From: Neltuma alba | Lineage: Eukaryota; Streptophyta; Magnoliopsida; Fabales; Fabaceae | Reading direction: 5' to 3' | NCBI RefSeq assembly: GCF_004799145.2 | Contig: NW_021637175.1 | Location: 62,001 to 126,000 of the forward strand | DNA: 64,000 nucleotides | Shown here: positions 1 to 10,748 of the stretch, one piece after another | How the letters are laid out: each line of letters opens with the position of its first letter | How positions within the stretch are numbered: position 1 is the stretch's first letter | Translations under genes and position numbers: made by a program | Notes under the pieces: model-generated | Told to the model about the DNA's origin: nothing | Database searches by the model: none | Seen by the model: the letters and a program-made list of their open reading frames with translations, nothing else

Positions 1-46
1 ATAAGTAGAAGTGTCTATCTTATCAGAAGTGTCTGTATTGACAAGT

Positions 47-180
47 CATGATTTCAATATTAATGAGTAAGTCAGAAATAACTACTCACTTTATACCAAT
101 ATGACAAAAAGTTTATGATTTCAATATTAATTAGTGAGTTAGAAATAACTACTCACTTTATACTAATATGACAAAAGTTA
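47..180. repeat. 67-bp tandem duplication in copy A
   Basis: Two adjacent units (47-113 and 114-180) both run from atgatttcaatattaat to a tract ending in atgacaaaa. Copy C has a single unit at the matching place (about 36852-36917), so the duplication is specific to copy A. Confidence 0.75.
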
Positions 181-1028
181 ACGGTAAAAAAATATACAAA
201 AGAATATATCAAAAGTTCATCTAACAGTATGAATTTTTTTCAGTTCAAAATTACTAACCAAAGTTTAAAAAGAAGTTAATAATGCTAGCGCCATTAATGT
301 CCCTTTTTTAGTAGTGGGACCCACAATTTTTAATGAAAGTACCAAAACACCCCAATTAAAACAAAAAAAGTTAAGGTAAAAAATACCCATGAATTTATAC
401 CAAAAGTTTACCCAACACTATCTAATTTTTTAATGAAACTATCAAAATACTCCAATCTTAAAGGGCTATTGCATTGTAATGTATTAGAGATTATTAATTA
501 TAATAAATTTGTATAACCCAATCTTTATAATTATAAAAGATTATTTATGTTTTTAATAAATTTTTTCTTCTTCAAAAAATTGTTTCTTTTTTTTCTTTTT
601 TATAAAAACCAACCAATTGTTATCGCGTATTAATTGTTATGATTAAAAATATTTTAGTAGCATAAATATTATATGTAATAATTAAATATTTTTTTGTAAC
701 TTATCATGTTTTACATTTTAACATCACTATTACTTATCTTGGAGTGTTTTAATTACGGAGAATTGTTAAATAAAGTTAATAAAATTAATGTTAATATTTT
801 AATCTTTTGATTAGTATTCATTTGATACTCTCATATTTTTAATTCAATTTAAAAAAAATTAATTAATTCAAGATGAAAATTATACGAGGATGCTCTAAAG
901 TTTGAGTATGATAAAGAATATGAATCAATATTATAAGAAGGCCGGCTTTTTTCTTCGAAGAGAGATGAGTTAAGAAGACCATCAACAGGTTAGAGGGAGA
1001 TGGTAGTTTCTTTTTTTTTCCTTTTTAC

Positions 1029-1041
1029 TGGGCATTTTAAT
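1029..1041. repeat. Left target-site duplication of composite insertion
   Basis: The 13-mer tgggcattttaat here and tgggtattttaat at 5927-5939 differ at one base. Copies B and C have this sequence once and run straight from the left flank into the right flank, so it is a target-site duplication around 1042-5926. Confidence 0.8.
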
Positions 1042-4000
1042 AACCTCCGCCTATATTGTATAGCCGATCCTAAGCCCGGATAAAGGAGGAGAGTTGTGTT
1101 AGGCCCTCGACAGCCAACGTAAAAACCCGTCGAATCTCATGAACATAGATCAACGAAGTAATTATGCCAATGCTAGGTCGTTCCCCAGAAGTGACGTGCT
1201 GTATGGCTTGAGTACAGTGAGAAATGAGCTAGAGCCGCTGCATCGTCGCCCAGATGTAGTGTTTAATGAGCGAGGGCTACCGCACTCTGTCTCTCTTAGA
1301 CGGAGATGGCTAAAGAAGTTAGTTCATGAGACTAAAATTAGATTTAGCACTTGGAATATTGGGACGCTGAATGAGAAATCTATAGAAGTAGCAGGAGTTA
1401 TGAGGGACAGAAAGATTAATATCTTGTGACTCCAAGAGACCAAATGGACTGGAGAAGCTACCAAGGAACTTGGAGAGTATAAACTTTGGTACACAGGAAA
1501 GGTGAGTGCAAGGAATGGGGTTGGTATCATCGTTGATGGAACATGAAAAAAAAAATGTGGTAGAGGTTAAAAGGTTTGAGGACAGAATAATATTGTTAAG
1601 AGTAATTGTTGGAAAGGATACTATCAATATCATTAGTGCATATGCACCTCAAGTTGGGGCAGAGACACACCTTAAAGATAAGTTCTGGGAAGATATGGAG
1701 GGGTTGGTTCAAAGCATACCACTAGAAGAAAAAAATTTTATTGGTGGGGACCTTAATGGACATGTCGGTAAGGAAGCAGGACAATTCAGCGAGGCCCATA
1801 GTGGTTTTGGTTCTGGGGAGCTTAATAGTGGAGGACAATCTATCCTCTATTTTTCTCTTACATACAATCGTAAGATTGTCAACACTTGTTTTAAGAAGCG
1901 AGAGGAGCATTTAATCACGTACAAAAGTGGTGCCTCAAAATCACATATTGATTTCTTTTTGGTTAAGAATCCGGACAGAAGACTGTGTACTAATTGCAAA
2001 GTGATTCCAGGAGATGGGGTGACTGCCCAACATAGAGTACTTATCCTTGATGTACGTTTTAAGAGTACCAGGAAAAAGTACCATCAAGTGGTAAAACCAA
2101 GGGTTAAGTGGTGGCAGTTAAAGGGTGAGAAGCGGGAGTTATTTAAAAGGACCCTTATGGAGGAAGGGATTTGGAAGTCACAAGGAAATGCAAACATAAT
2201 GTGGAAAGAGATAGCTACAAGGGTTCGTTTGGTAGCTAAAGCAATTTTGGGAGAATCTAAAGGTCCTGGTCAGAAAGACAAGGAGACTTGGTGGCGGGAT
2301 AAGAATGTGCAAGAGAAAGTCAAATAGAAAAGAAATTGTTTTAAGGCCATACACTTGTGCAATAGTGTAGAAAATCGGGAAAAGTATTAGTTGGCTAAAA
2401 AAGAGACGAAAAGAGCAGTGAGCGAAGCACGTACTAAAGCTTATGAGGGGTTTTATCAGGAGTTAGGAACAAAGACGGGAGAAAGAAATATTTACAAGAT
2501 TGTGAAGCAAAGAGAGAGGAAAAAGAGAGATCTGGACCAAGTAAAGTGTATAAAGGATGAAGATGGTAAAGTGTTAGTTACTGATGATGATATTAAGGAC
2601 AGATGGGAGGCTTACTCTTACAAGTTGTTTAATGAGGAAAGCAATTATGTGACTCAGGACTTACAGGACTTGCTAATTAACAAAGATGATCAGAATTTGG
2701 CTTTCTACTGCAAGATCCGTATCGGAGAGGTTAAGGCAGCTCTCAAGAAAATGGACAATGGAAAAGCCGTCGGGCCTGATGGTATCCCTATTGAAGTTTG
2801 GAAATGTTTGGGCGATGAAGGTGAGGTGTGGCTAACCAAGCTTTTTAATGAAATTTTACGCTCTAAAAATATGCCGGATGATTAGAGGAGAAGCATTTTA
2901 GTTCCTATTTACAAGAATAAAGGAAACATTCAAAACTGTGCAAGCTACAGAGGGATAAAACTTATGAGTCATACAATGAAGTTGTGGGAAAAAGTGATGG
3001 AATATAGGTTGAGGCTGGAGACTTTTATTTCGGAAAACCAATTTGGATTTATGCCAGGGAGATCCACATCAGAAGCAATCTATTTACTAAGGGGCTTAAT
3101 GGAAAGATATAGGAGTAAAAGAAAGGATTTACATATGGTTTTTATTGACCTGAAAAAGGCTTATGATCGTGTGCCAAGAGAAGTAATGTGGAAGGCTTTG
3201 GAAAAGAAAGGTGTACGGGTTGCTTATATCAAAGCCATACAAGATATGTATGAGGGGGTAACTACTAGTGTAAGAATACTTAGAGGTGAGACAAAGGACT
3301 TTCCTATTAAGATTGGCCTACATCAAGGATCTTCTTTGAGTCCGTACTTGTTTAACATTGTTCTGGATGTTCTAACTGAACCTATTCAAGAAAGAATCCC
3401 TAAGTCCATGCTTTTCGCGGATAATATAGTTCTCATTGCGGAATCAAAAGAAGAGATTAACACTATATTGGAATTATGGAGAAGGACTTTGGAGTCGAAA
3501 GGTTTCCGCTTAAGCAGGAACAAAACAGAATATATGCATTGTGATTTTGGAGGGAGGCGAGGCAATAGGGATTTGGAGGTGAAGATGGGGGAGCAAATCA
3601 TTCCTCAAGTATCAAAGTTTAAATACCTAGGATCCATTATACAGGAGGATGGGGAAATTGATGGAGACGTTTCTCATAGAATACAAGCTGGCTGTTTAAA
3701 GTGGAGGAAAGCTACCGGAGTTATTTGCAATAAGAAGATACCTGAGAAACTTAAAAGAAAATTTTATCGGACGGCTATAAGACTAGCTATGTTGTACGGT
3801 AGTGAATGTTGGGCAATAAAAGGAAAACAAGAACACAAAGTCGAGGTAGCAGAAATGAGGATGTTGAGATGGATGTGTGGTCATACAAGAAAAGATATGA
3901 TTCGAAATGAAAATATCAGGACAAGAGTTAGTGTGGCACCTATCCAAGAGAAAATGATTGAAAATCACTTAAGATGGTTTGGACATGTTCAGAGAAGGCC

Positions 4001-4219
4001 ATTGGAGGCACCGATGAGGAGGGTGGATTAGACAAGATGGAGTCCCATAAAAAAGGGCAGAGGAAGACTGAGAAGAACGCTTAATGAGATCATTGAACGA
4101 GACCTCTTAGTCAACAACATATCTAAGGACTGAGTTATTGATAGAGCACGATAGCGTCGTGTGACTCATGTAGCCGGCCCCACCTAGTGGGATAAGGCTT
4201 GTTGTTGTTGTTGTTGTTG
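1042..4219 (+). mobile_element. RTE-clade non-LTR retrotransposon (LINE), degenerate
   Basis: It begins just after the left target-site duplication and ends in a short (GTT)n tract after ggataaggctt, the terminus usual for plant RTE elements, which end in short tandem repeats rather than poly(A). It carries one long broken ORF with an apurinic endonuclease and a reverse transcriptase. Its 3' end abuts, without target sequence, a 1.7-kb antisense fragment of another retroelement (4220-5926). The length of about 3.2 kb is usual for the clade, so the copy is close to full length. Confidence 0.9.
1139..4196 (+). pseudogene. RTE LINE polyprotein (endonuclease + reverse transcriptase), broken
   Basis: The product would nick target DNA and copy its own RNA into it. 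Endonuclease motifs in order are WNIGTL (about 1351), LQETKW (1430), GGDLNGHVG (about 1743), HIDFFLV (about 1947) and the AQHR histidine motif (about 2028). Reverse transcriptase motifs are FIDLKKAYDRV (about 3141), GLHQGSSLSPYLF (about 3316) and FADN (3413-3424), where the family has FADD. The C-terminal tail with GRGRLRRTL and RVTHVAGPT continues to about 4196. It is broken by stops at 1427-1429 (before LQETKW), 1544-1546, 2325-2327, 2883-2885 (a W in the family) and 4029-4031, and by a frameshift near 1545. ATG 1139 is the first in-frame start. It cannot encode an active enzyme. Confidence 0.9.
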
Positions 4220-5926
4220 GGTGAAGTTGTACTTCCCTTAATTGTCGCTTTGGGGTTACTCCAAAAATTAACCGAATTAATGCAATATAGTGCATAACCC
4301 GGGTCGTTTCACTTTGAGGAGCCGAAAACGAAATTAAACCCTAGTAAATAAATACAAGTAACCTAAACTATAAAAAGAGATTTTTGATTTTGAAAAGCTG
4401 TTAATTAAATACTACAAATCAAATTGAAATTAAAATACTTTTTTTTTGTTTTTATATAAAAGTGATTAAAATGAATGGAGATTAAAGAAATGAAAATGAG
4501 ACACACAATTAACACTGATAAAAATCAATTCTCCAATTCAACAATGCAGGCAATCATCACTCTAAAAGATGTGGGAGTTAAAAACAATGAATTAAGAATT
4601 ATAATTGAGCTTTTGATCCAACAACCGAGCCACCTCGAATTGCCACAAAATATTTTCCTAAAATCCCAACTTACTAACTGCAACCAGAATAGTAAAATGG
4701 GATTAAGGATGCTAAAAACCAATGCTTAATTAGAACTCTTAAATCCAAAATAACAGAATTAAAGCTAGCAAGAGACTATATGATCCAAAATTCTAAGCCA
4801 CCTTAGAAAATCACAATATATTAATTCCAAAATCAATACAAATGTCATAACCACAACATTATAATTGAGATCAAAACTATAAACAGCCCAATGTCAAATA
4901 CTAAGCAATAATTCAGTCACAATAATCCCCAAATATAATCAGATTAAGCAATACAATTATCCCAATAATCAGAAAAACTATCCTAAGACCTAGGAATTGT
5001 TAAACAATTATTGAGTAGGAAATTAAAGCAACTAAGACTCCCCTTTGATGATCTAAGCTCCTGCCATTATTGTTGAATTAGAGAATTGTGAAGCTAGCCT
5101 CGGTTTGCCATGATTTCAGAATCTCCTTCTATCAGTTTCCTCCCACACTCGGCCATGACAGTGAAGAAGACGGTGGTGATGACACGCTGGTCACTCTTTC
5201 TGCCTCTTCACGCCGTCGCTAATTTATTTCTGCCACCAGAAACAAATCGTGGAGAACATTGAGGAAGGCGCCGTCCAGCTCCTGGGTCGCGTCTCGTGTT
5301 GTCTGTGCGTATCAGCTCCTTCGCGTGTGTGTTCGGCGTCCCACTCGTGTATCTCAGTTTTCGTTCGGCCGCCTGCTCTGTTTTCGTTCTGTCTCCTTCG
5401 GCCTCCCCAGCTCTTCCTGGTTCGTCCCAGCCGCCGTCTGCGTGTGTGTGTTCCGTTCTGCCCAGCGTCCCCTGTTTTTTTGTGTGTGTTCGGCCTTGTC
5501 GTGTGTTCCCCCAATAAAAGTTTGCTCTGTTTCGTTTTATTCTGCCTGCCGCCCCCAGCTCTTCGGTCCCCGCCTCGTGCTGATGATGATGAATATTAGG
5601 TTGGGGCAAAACGCAACGTTTTGCCCCCACCTTATTATTATTATTATCTTTTTTAATTTAATTTTTTTTCTTTTTATTTATTTATTTATTTTTTTTAATT
5701 TTTGAATCTTCCAAGAACCTGCAAGCAAAATTCAAGGATAAGGTAGCATTAATTGTCCTTAAAAATCAATTAATCATAATTAAATCAAAACATGACAATT
5801 TTGCCCCTATAAAATAATAATTCAAAATAAAATAAAATAAATCAATTAAGGCAAAAAGGGACCAATTAAGCTGACAAAACTCATATAAAAGATACCAAAA
5901 TATATAAAAATAATTGAGTTTGTCAT
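4220..5926 (-). repeat. Antisense LTR-derived segment attached to the LINE (copy 1)
   Basis: It matches 19227-20881 along most of its length: both start near tgaag, pass ACTTTGAGGAGCCGAAAACG or a close match, and end at ATAATTGAGTTTGTCA. Copy 1 then stops exactly at the right target-site duplication, while copy 2 continues into a TATA-containing region. The strand is assigned minus because copy 2 is preceded on the minus strand by a TATA box. The central GC-rich core (about 5110-5600) is far less conserved than its flanks. No convincing protein is encoded. Confidence 0.75.
5603..5627 (-). other. Perfect 11-bp-arm hairpin
   Basis: Arms GGGGCAAAACG and CGTTTTGCCCC flank a 3-nt loop (5614-5616). 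The equivalent position in copy 2 (20568-20592) keeps the hairpin with a compensatory pair change. It lies just downstream of the GC-rich core in plus-strand order. Confidence 0.7.
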
Positions 5927-5939
5927 TGGGTATTTTAAT
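5927..5939. repeat. Right target-site duplication of composite insertion
   Basis: The sequence tgggtattttaat pairs with 1029-1041. Copy A resumes here and continues as in copies B and C (tactttcattaaaaatag). Confidence 0.8.
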
Positions 5940-7403
5940 ACTTTCATTAAAAATAGTGGATCCCACTATCAAAAGTGACTTTAAATTTTCTCAAAAAATT
6001 GAATATAAACATAAAAGAATTCAAGTAAACTATTAAATTTCATAATATAGGCTGGAGGATAAACACACAACTTAATACGCTATTGATACAAATAACTTAT
6101 TTTTAAAAGATACTTATAACGTCTATTAAAAGAAAAGATTAGGAATATAAATAACTTATCTTTAAAGAGAAATTTACTTCAAGCTTAACCTTTTTTGCAT
6201 AAGTTATTTTAATTATAACAATTTATTATAATTAATAATCTCTACCATGCTCTAATGCAATAGCCCTTCAAGATTGAGGGTACTTTGTACTTTTATTAAA
6301 AATTATATAGTGTTTGGTATACTTTTGGTATAACGTCATCGGTATTTTTGACCCTTAAATTTTTTTTTAATTGAAGGTATTTTGATATTTTCATTGAAAA
6401 GAGTGGGTTCCACTACTTGAAAAACAAACGTTGGCATTATTGCCATTTTTTTAAAACTTTGATTGGTATATTTGACCCCAAAGAAAGTTCAAGGTATTTT
6501 GTGAACTTTTGATATATTTTCATATATAGATATCTTTTTCTCCTTAAATCAAATGAAAATTCATATTGTTTTTAAATAATTAACTTATGCAAAATACAAC
6601 CTTTTTTAAATTATCATATATAACTTAAAGAATATATATTGCATTAAATTTTCAAATGAAACTCTACAAATCAAATTAATATAATGAAATTTCAAAAATC
6701 AACCTAGGGTGTTTGTAATGACAAAGGAAAGTACCTCCATTAACAGGACTTTTAGCATCATAAAAATGACAAGTCAAGGTGTAAGTATTAATCATGGCAT
6801 ATATTAATACCTAATAATATCAATGTGTATCACATACTTGCTATTAACAATTAAACTAACTATATTAACAACTTTTGCGACATGTATTAGCGAGTAAGGG
6901 TATTAGCAAGGGTAATGAGGTCTTTTTACATTTTTATTAAATTACAATCTCTTACGTTTAGCACTCTTTGGGACTTACTAATTATGAGACCTTTTTGCTG
7001 TCTTCTTTATTTCTTGGGAACTTAGTGAAATTTTCCCTAGGTTAATTGTAACCTTAATTGCTTTCGTACGCATGTAATCCTCAATAGGCCATAGGACTAA
7101 ATACCTTTCGGATGCTTTTAATCATCTTTACGTACCTATTTTTTTCTTCTCTAAGTTTGACCTTAGATTTCAAGTGAATAATAAATAAATAAATAACATG
7201 ATGAAATGCTAATTTTGGAATAAAATTAAATAAATTATGTATTAAATCATTTTATAACCAAATAATTGATAACTGATTGATTCGCCCCTTGGATGACAAT
7301 TGAAATTGTCATGACAAAGCTGGCACGGCAATATGTACTGAATGTATTTTTTTTTCCCCCTGACCTCTTATGTGTTATTTCGTCTATCCTTAATTAAAAC
7401 TAA

Positions 7404-7637
7404 GGTTAATATAATTTTTGGTTCCCCAAGTTTATGCTTATTTTGATTTTGGTTCCTCAAATTCTAAACCATAGGTTTTGGTCCCTCAAGAAACAAAATA
7501 GTCTAAGTTTTTATTGGATTATAGAAACTAATGTTTTAAATGAAAAGAAATTTGAGGGACCAAAACCCATGATTTGAAATTTGAAGGACCAAAACAAAAT
7601 GAAGATAAATTTAAAGGACCAAAGTTTATATTAACCC
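7404..7637. mobile_element. Mutator-type MITE (234 bp) in copy A
   Basis: Terminal inverted repeats of about 90 bp start GGTTAATATAA and end TTATATTAACCC; subterminal sequence is rich in TTTTGGTCCCTCAA-like strings. A 9-bp duplication TAAAACTAA flanks it (7395-7403, 7638-7646). Copy C carries it at 39179; copy D has the single uninterrupted target at 55806-55814. Confidence 0.85.
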
Positions 7638-8383
7638 TAAAACTAATTAAAGAAAGTAGAAGATCATGAATTTCAATGCAAAGCATCTACCTTTTTTTGG
7701 CCAACGCAAAGTTTCTTTCCCTCTATACATTTATCTTGTATATGTAGAATACTTAAAATAAGCCAACCTGCTAGTATTGCCGTCAAGCCATGGGGTGTCA
7801 AATTAATGTTGAAACCAAATCTCCCATTTCTACAAATGTTGTATTGCATGGGAGACAAAGATCATGTGTTTTTTCTTTTTTTTTACACACTATTACAGTA
7901 GACACTTCTTATTTTCATTCTGGAAGACTTTTTACCTTTATTTTGAGGGGACATAAAAAAAAACAAAAAGAAACATAGTAAGTATCTCACATGAAAAGTG
8001 GATTTGTTGTTCTAGTTTATATTTGTTGGACAGCTTCTATATATGCAGTCAATTTGTTAATTCCAAAAGAGGCTGATTAAAAATGGAGCTTAGCGCATAA
8101 ACAATTCGATCAAAGAATGTTGCATGTTGGCAGTGAATTGTGGCAACTCAAATTTTAAAGATTATAAAATTAATATTTTAAGGTTTTGTATCAAGATACG
8201 GCATTACTTCTATATATGCTAGTGGGCAAACTTACTCCATCTTATTTTTTTCAATGACAGAATTAGTGATGAAAATTTTGTCACTAAAAATTCTGATAGT
8301 CACAATCTAAGATGCAAGCATTGACTAGTAAAAATTAACAAATGATAGTGCTTAGGATGACAAGTCATTTATATTAGAAACTA

Positions 8384-8701
8384 CTCCCTCCATTTCTTAT
8401 TATAAGAGACATTTGATGCTTATGGCATGTTCCTATATATAAGAGACACTTAAAAGTTGTCTCTACTTTTTTATGTTGATTTTCTATTTTACCCATATTT
8501 ATTGTCTCCAACTCACACCCTCTCTCCTTTCCACTTCTCTTTCTTTTAATAATTTACCATTGTTCTCTCTCCTTATTAATGAGGGCATTTTTGGAAAAAA
8601 AATTATACTTTTAACACATTAATTGTTCTTAACTAATTTTAACTGTTTTTTTTATCAACGTAATTTGGTTATTCGTCTCTTATAATAAGGAACGGAGGGA
8701 G
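8384..8701. mobile_element. Stowaway-type MITE (318 bp)
   Basis: TIRs are CTCCCTCCATTTCTTATTA and its near complement ending GGAACGGAGGGAG, with TA duplicated on each side (8382-8383, 8702-8703). Copy C reads straight through the site (tagaaactaaaatttatcc near 40183), which gives the empty allele. It is non-autonomous and has no ORF. Confidence 0.9.
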
Positions 8702-9490
8702 TAAAATTTATCCACCAGATTATGTATAAAAGAGATTATATGAATACATATAACTGGACGTTATTATATAAGAAAATATGACTTTATATCATACTTTTAG
8801 CAGCTCAAAGATGACAAGTTAAAATGCATAAATTCACAACTAAGAGTATCTGAAATGACAACTGATAGTTCTAGAGAGGAGTACATCAATTTGTATGCAA
8901 AATGGATTATATGAACATATGCAACTCTATATCATAATTGTATAACTTGATATCATATTACATAGGAAAATATAGCTTTTTATCATACTTTTTGCAATAC
9001 AGAAATGACAATTTAAAGAGCAAGGATTGACATGTAAGAGTGTTTGGACCGACAAGTGATCATGTGTGTTATAACAAGTCAATAATATCATAATCTAAAA
9101 TTTATCCATCAAACTACGAGTATATGTAACTTCATATCTATATCATAATATATTAAGGACCGGAGGCAGTACTACATTATGCACTGAGTTGAACTCAAAA
9201 AAGGTCGATGCACTGGCTATTGTGGATGTGTGCCATTTGACGTTTTGAAAAGTGTTGCCGCATCAGTTATATATTTGAAGGATATATTTTGATTTATGAG
9301 CAAAAGTTTCAAAATTTTATAATTAGTTTGACACATTAATGAAGAACTCAAAAAAAAGTAGATGAATATCAAATGAAATATATCACCAGAATAATGATTT
9401 ATGAGTGTGTATGGGCATATATTATTTTGGAGTGAATTAAGCATCGCGTAATATTATTGTGGGTCAAATTATTTGAGATATTATGGAGTT

Positions 9491-10385
9491 ATTGATACCT
9501 CATATGCATCCTTTTAATTCTTATACATAAACTACTATGTCATTTAAACATCTAATCCCTTTTATTCCCTTGAGCAACTTTAACCTCAAATCTGAAAAAT
9601 GTTTCTATTCAACTCCTCGTTTAACATTCTAAAACAATTTCTTGACATCAAGAAACATAAAATAGCAGCATCAAATTAGTTCTCAGCTCAAGCACATTTA
9701 AGCCATCATCTTTGAATCCTTGGACCCACTTTTGCTCATCTAGAAGAAGACCCACTCTTTGTATAGCAACAGCTAAAATATACACTTATATTTATCTATC
9801 TTATGTTATTTGAGCATCTCATTATTCTCCTTAATTTCCTTACAATTGAAACCGTACCTATCCCTTTTTCTTAATTCCATAAAATTTCCAGATCAAGAAC
9901 AATGTGTAAATTATGATTCTAAAGTGTCTACACTTAGTTGTACTGTCAAAAATAATTTTTAACACTTAAAAACATCCAGCAGTATGCTTCACATTGGTAC
10001 TTAGCTTCAAATTTCAGCCCATCAAATCATAATATCACGCACACATACATATATATTCTAACACAGCCCCAAAATCCTATACAAGTTTAATCCATGGCCC
10101 ATACCAACCTCCTCTATTCTCCATTAATGTTTCGGGCAGCTAAGAAAAATTTTCTGGATTTAGTACAATGCAACTGAAGCTTACGTATATATACACACAT
10201 GTTACCTCTTGTTAACTCCAAGAATTAATTCAAATCAGCCGTGGCAACAGTGTGTGTGTGTGTGTGTGTGTGTGAGCTTCAATTCTCCCTTTTCATGTAA
10301 ATCCCAGAATCACCATCACACGTTTAACACATCTAGGCGACAATATGTACATAGATATACTGCTCCTCTTCCTGCTCAGACATTT
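9491..10385 (-). repeat. LTR-like sequence, left part (split by copia-1)
   Basis: This is AT-rich non-coding sequence which, with 15263-16449, forms one block of about 2.1 kb once copia-1 is removed. On the minus strand the block starts TGTAACATCCC at 16449, a usual plant LTR start. The layout resembles 49074-53450. The boundary at 9491 is where copy A stops matching copy C; no CA end is obvious, so the block may be truncated. Confidence 0.45.
10250..10274. repeat. (GT)12 microsatellite
   Basis: An uninterrupted run of GT dinucleotides. The small ORF across it is an artefact of the repeat. Confidence 0.9.
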
Positions 10386-10390
10386 GTCAG
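10386..10390. repeat. Copia-1 target-site duplication, left
   Basis: GTCAG, repeated exactly at 15258-15262 after the 3' LTR. Confidence 0.9.
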
Positions 10391-10642
10391 TGTTGGAAAT
10401 ATTTGAATGAATTTATTTGTAATTGTTGGGTGCTTGTTGTATTTCGTTTCTGTTAGCCCATCAGTGGCCCATTCTTGTGAGCCCTTTACTTAGGGTCATA
10501 GAGCTGCGCATTGTATATAAATATTGGGTCTGTTGTTGGCCCATGAATGTGTATTCTTTCTCAGTTGTGATTCAATAAAATAATTCTCTTCCAGTCCGAA
10601 GTCGTGTGTTTAGGGATTCTTGGAGCAGGTCAGTGGTCAACA
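10391..10642 (+). repeat. Copia-1 5' LTR
   Basis: 252 bp starting TGTTGGAAATATT and ending GTGGTCAACA. It contains a TATA-like GTATATAAATATT near 10515 and an AATAAAATAATT poly(A)-type signal near 10575, consistent with U3-R-U5 order. It reads identical to 15006-15257. Confidence 0.97.
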
Positions 10643-10654
10643 TGGCATCAAAGC
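10643..10654 (+). promoter_or_regulatory. Copia-1 primer binding site (tRNA-iMet)
   Basis: TGGCATCAAAGC lies immediately after the LTR and resembles the TGGTATCAGAGC site complementary to initiator tRNA-Met found in most plant copia elements (the same site is intact in copia-2 at 42096), with two mismatches. Confidence 0.85.
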
Positions 10655-10748
10655 CACGAAGCACGATCGTTTAGGGCTACAAAGAGACCCTGCCGATTTA
10701 GGGCCAACACACTGACACACCGCACCGGAACCCTACCCGACCGATCTG

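Larger units (their letters stand above)
176..6550. repeat. Fold-back element, arms at 176-535 and 6215-6550
   Basis: The left arm is an imperfect reverse complement of the right arm. Both contain the string TTAGAGATTATTAATTATAA or its complement, then a GGCTATTGCATT motif, then a tract rich in CAAAA and TACC. Arms are about 340 bp. In copy C the same arms are only about 0.8 kb apart; here the spacing is expanded by the LINE composite. No transposase ORF lies between them. Confidence 0.7.
1..9490. repeat. Large dispersed repeat, copy A (interrupted)
   Basis: Two blocks, 1-1028 and 5940-9490, read almost co-linearly with 36831-40982 (copy C), and parts recur at 16450-17950 (copy B) and 55707-58660 (copy D). 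Shared landmarks are the fold-back arms, a 9-bp-TSD MITE at 7404 and a stretch ending in gagatattatggagttat. The interval 1042-5926 is a later insertion absent from B and C. I recognise no transposase or reverse transcriptase, so the identity of the repeat is unknown. The left end lies outside the window. Confidence 0.85.

Noticed and set aside
4475..4729. 84-codon ORF in segment copy 1
   Set aside because: The matching part of copy 2 (about 19470-19730) carries frameshifts and the translation is Asn/Lys-rich with no motif.
5208..5705. Overlapping ORFs of 73-148 codons in the GC-rich core of segment copy 1
   Set aside because: Open in several frames because of composition; not conserved in the matching core of copy 2.
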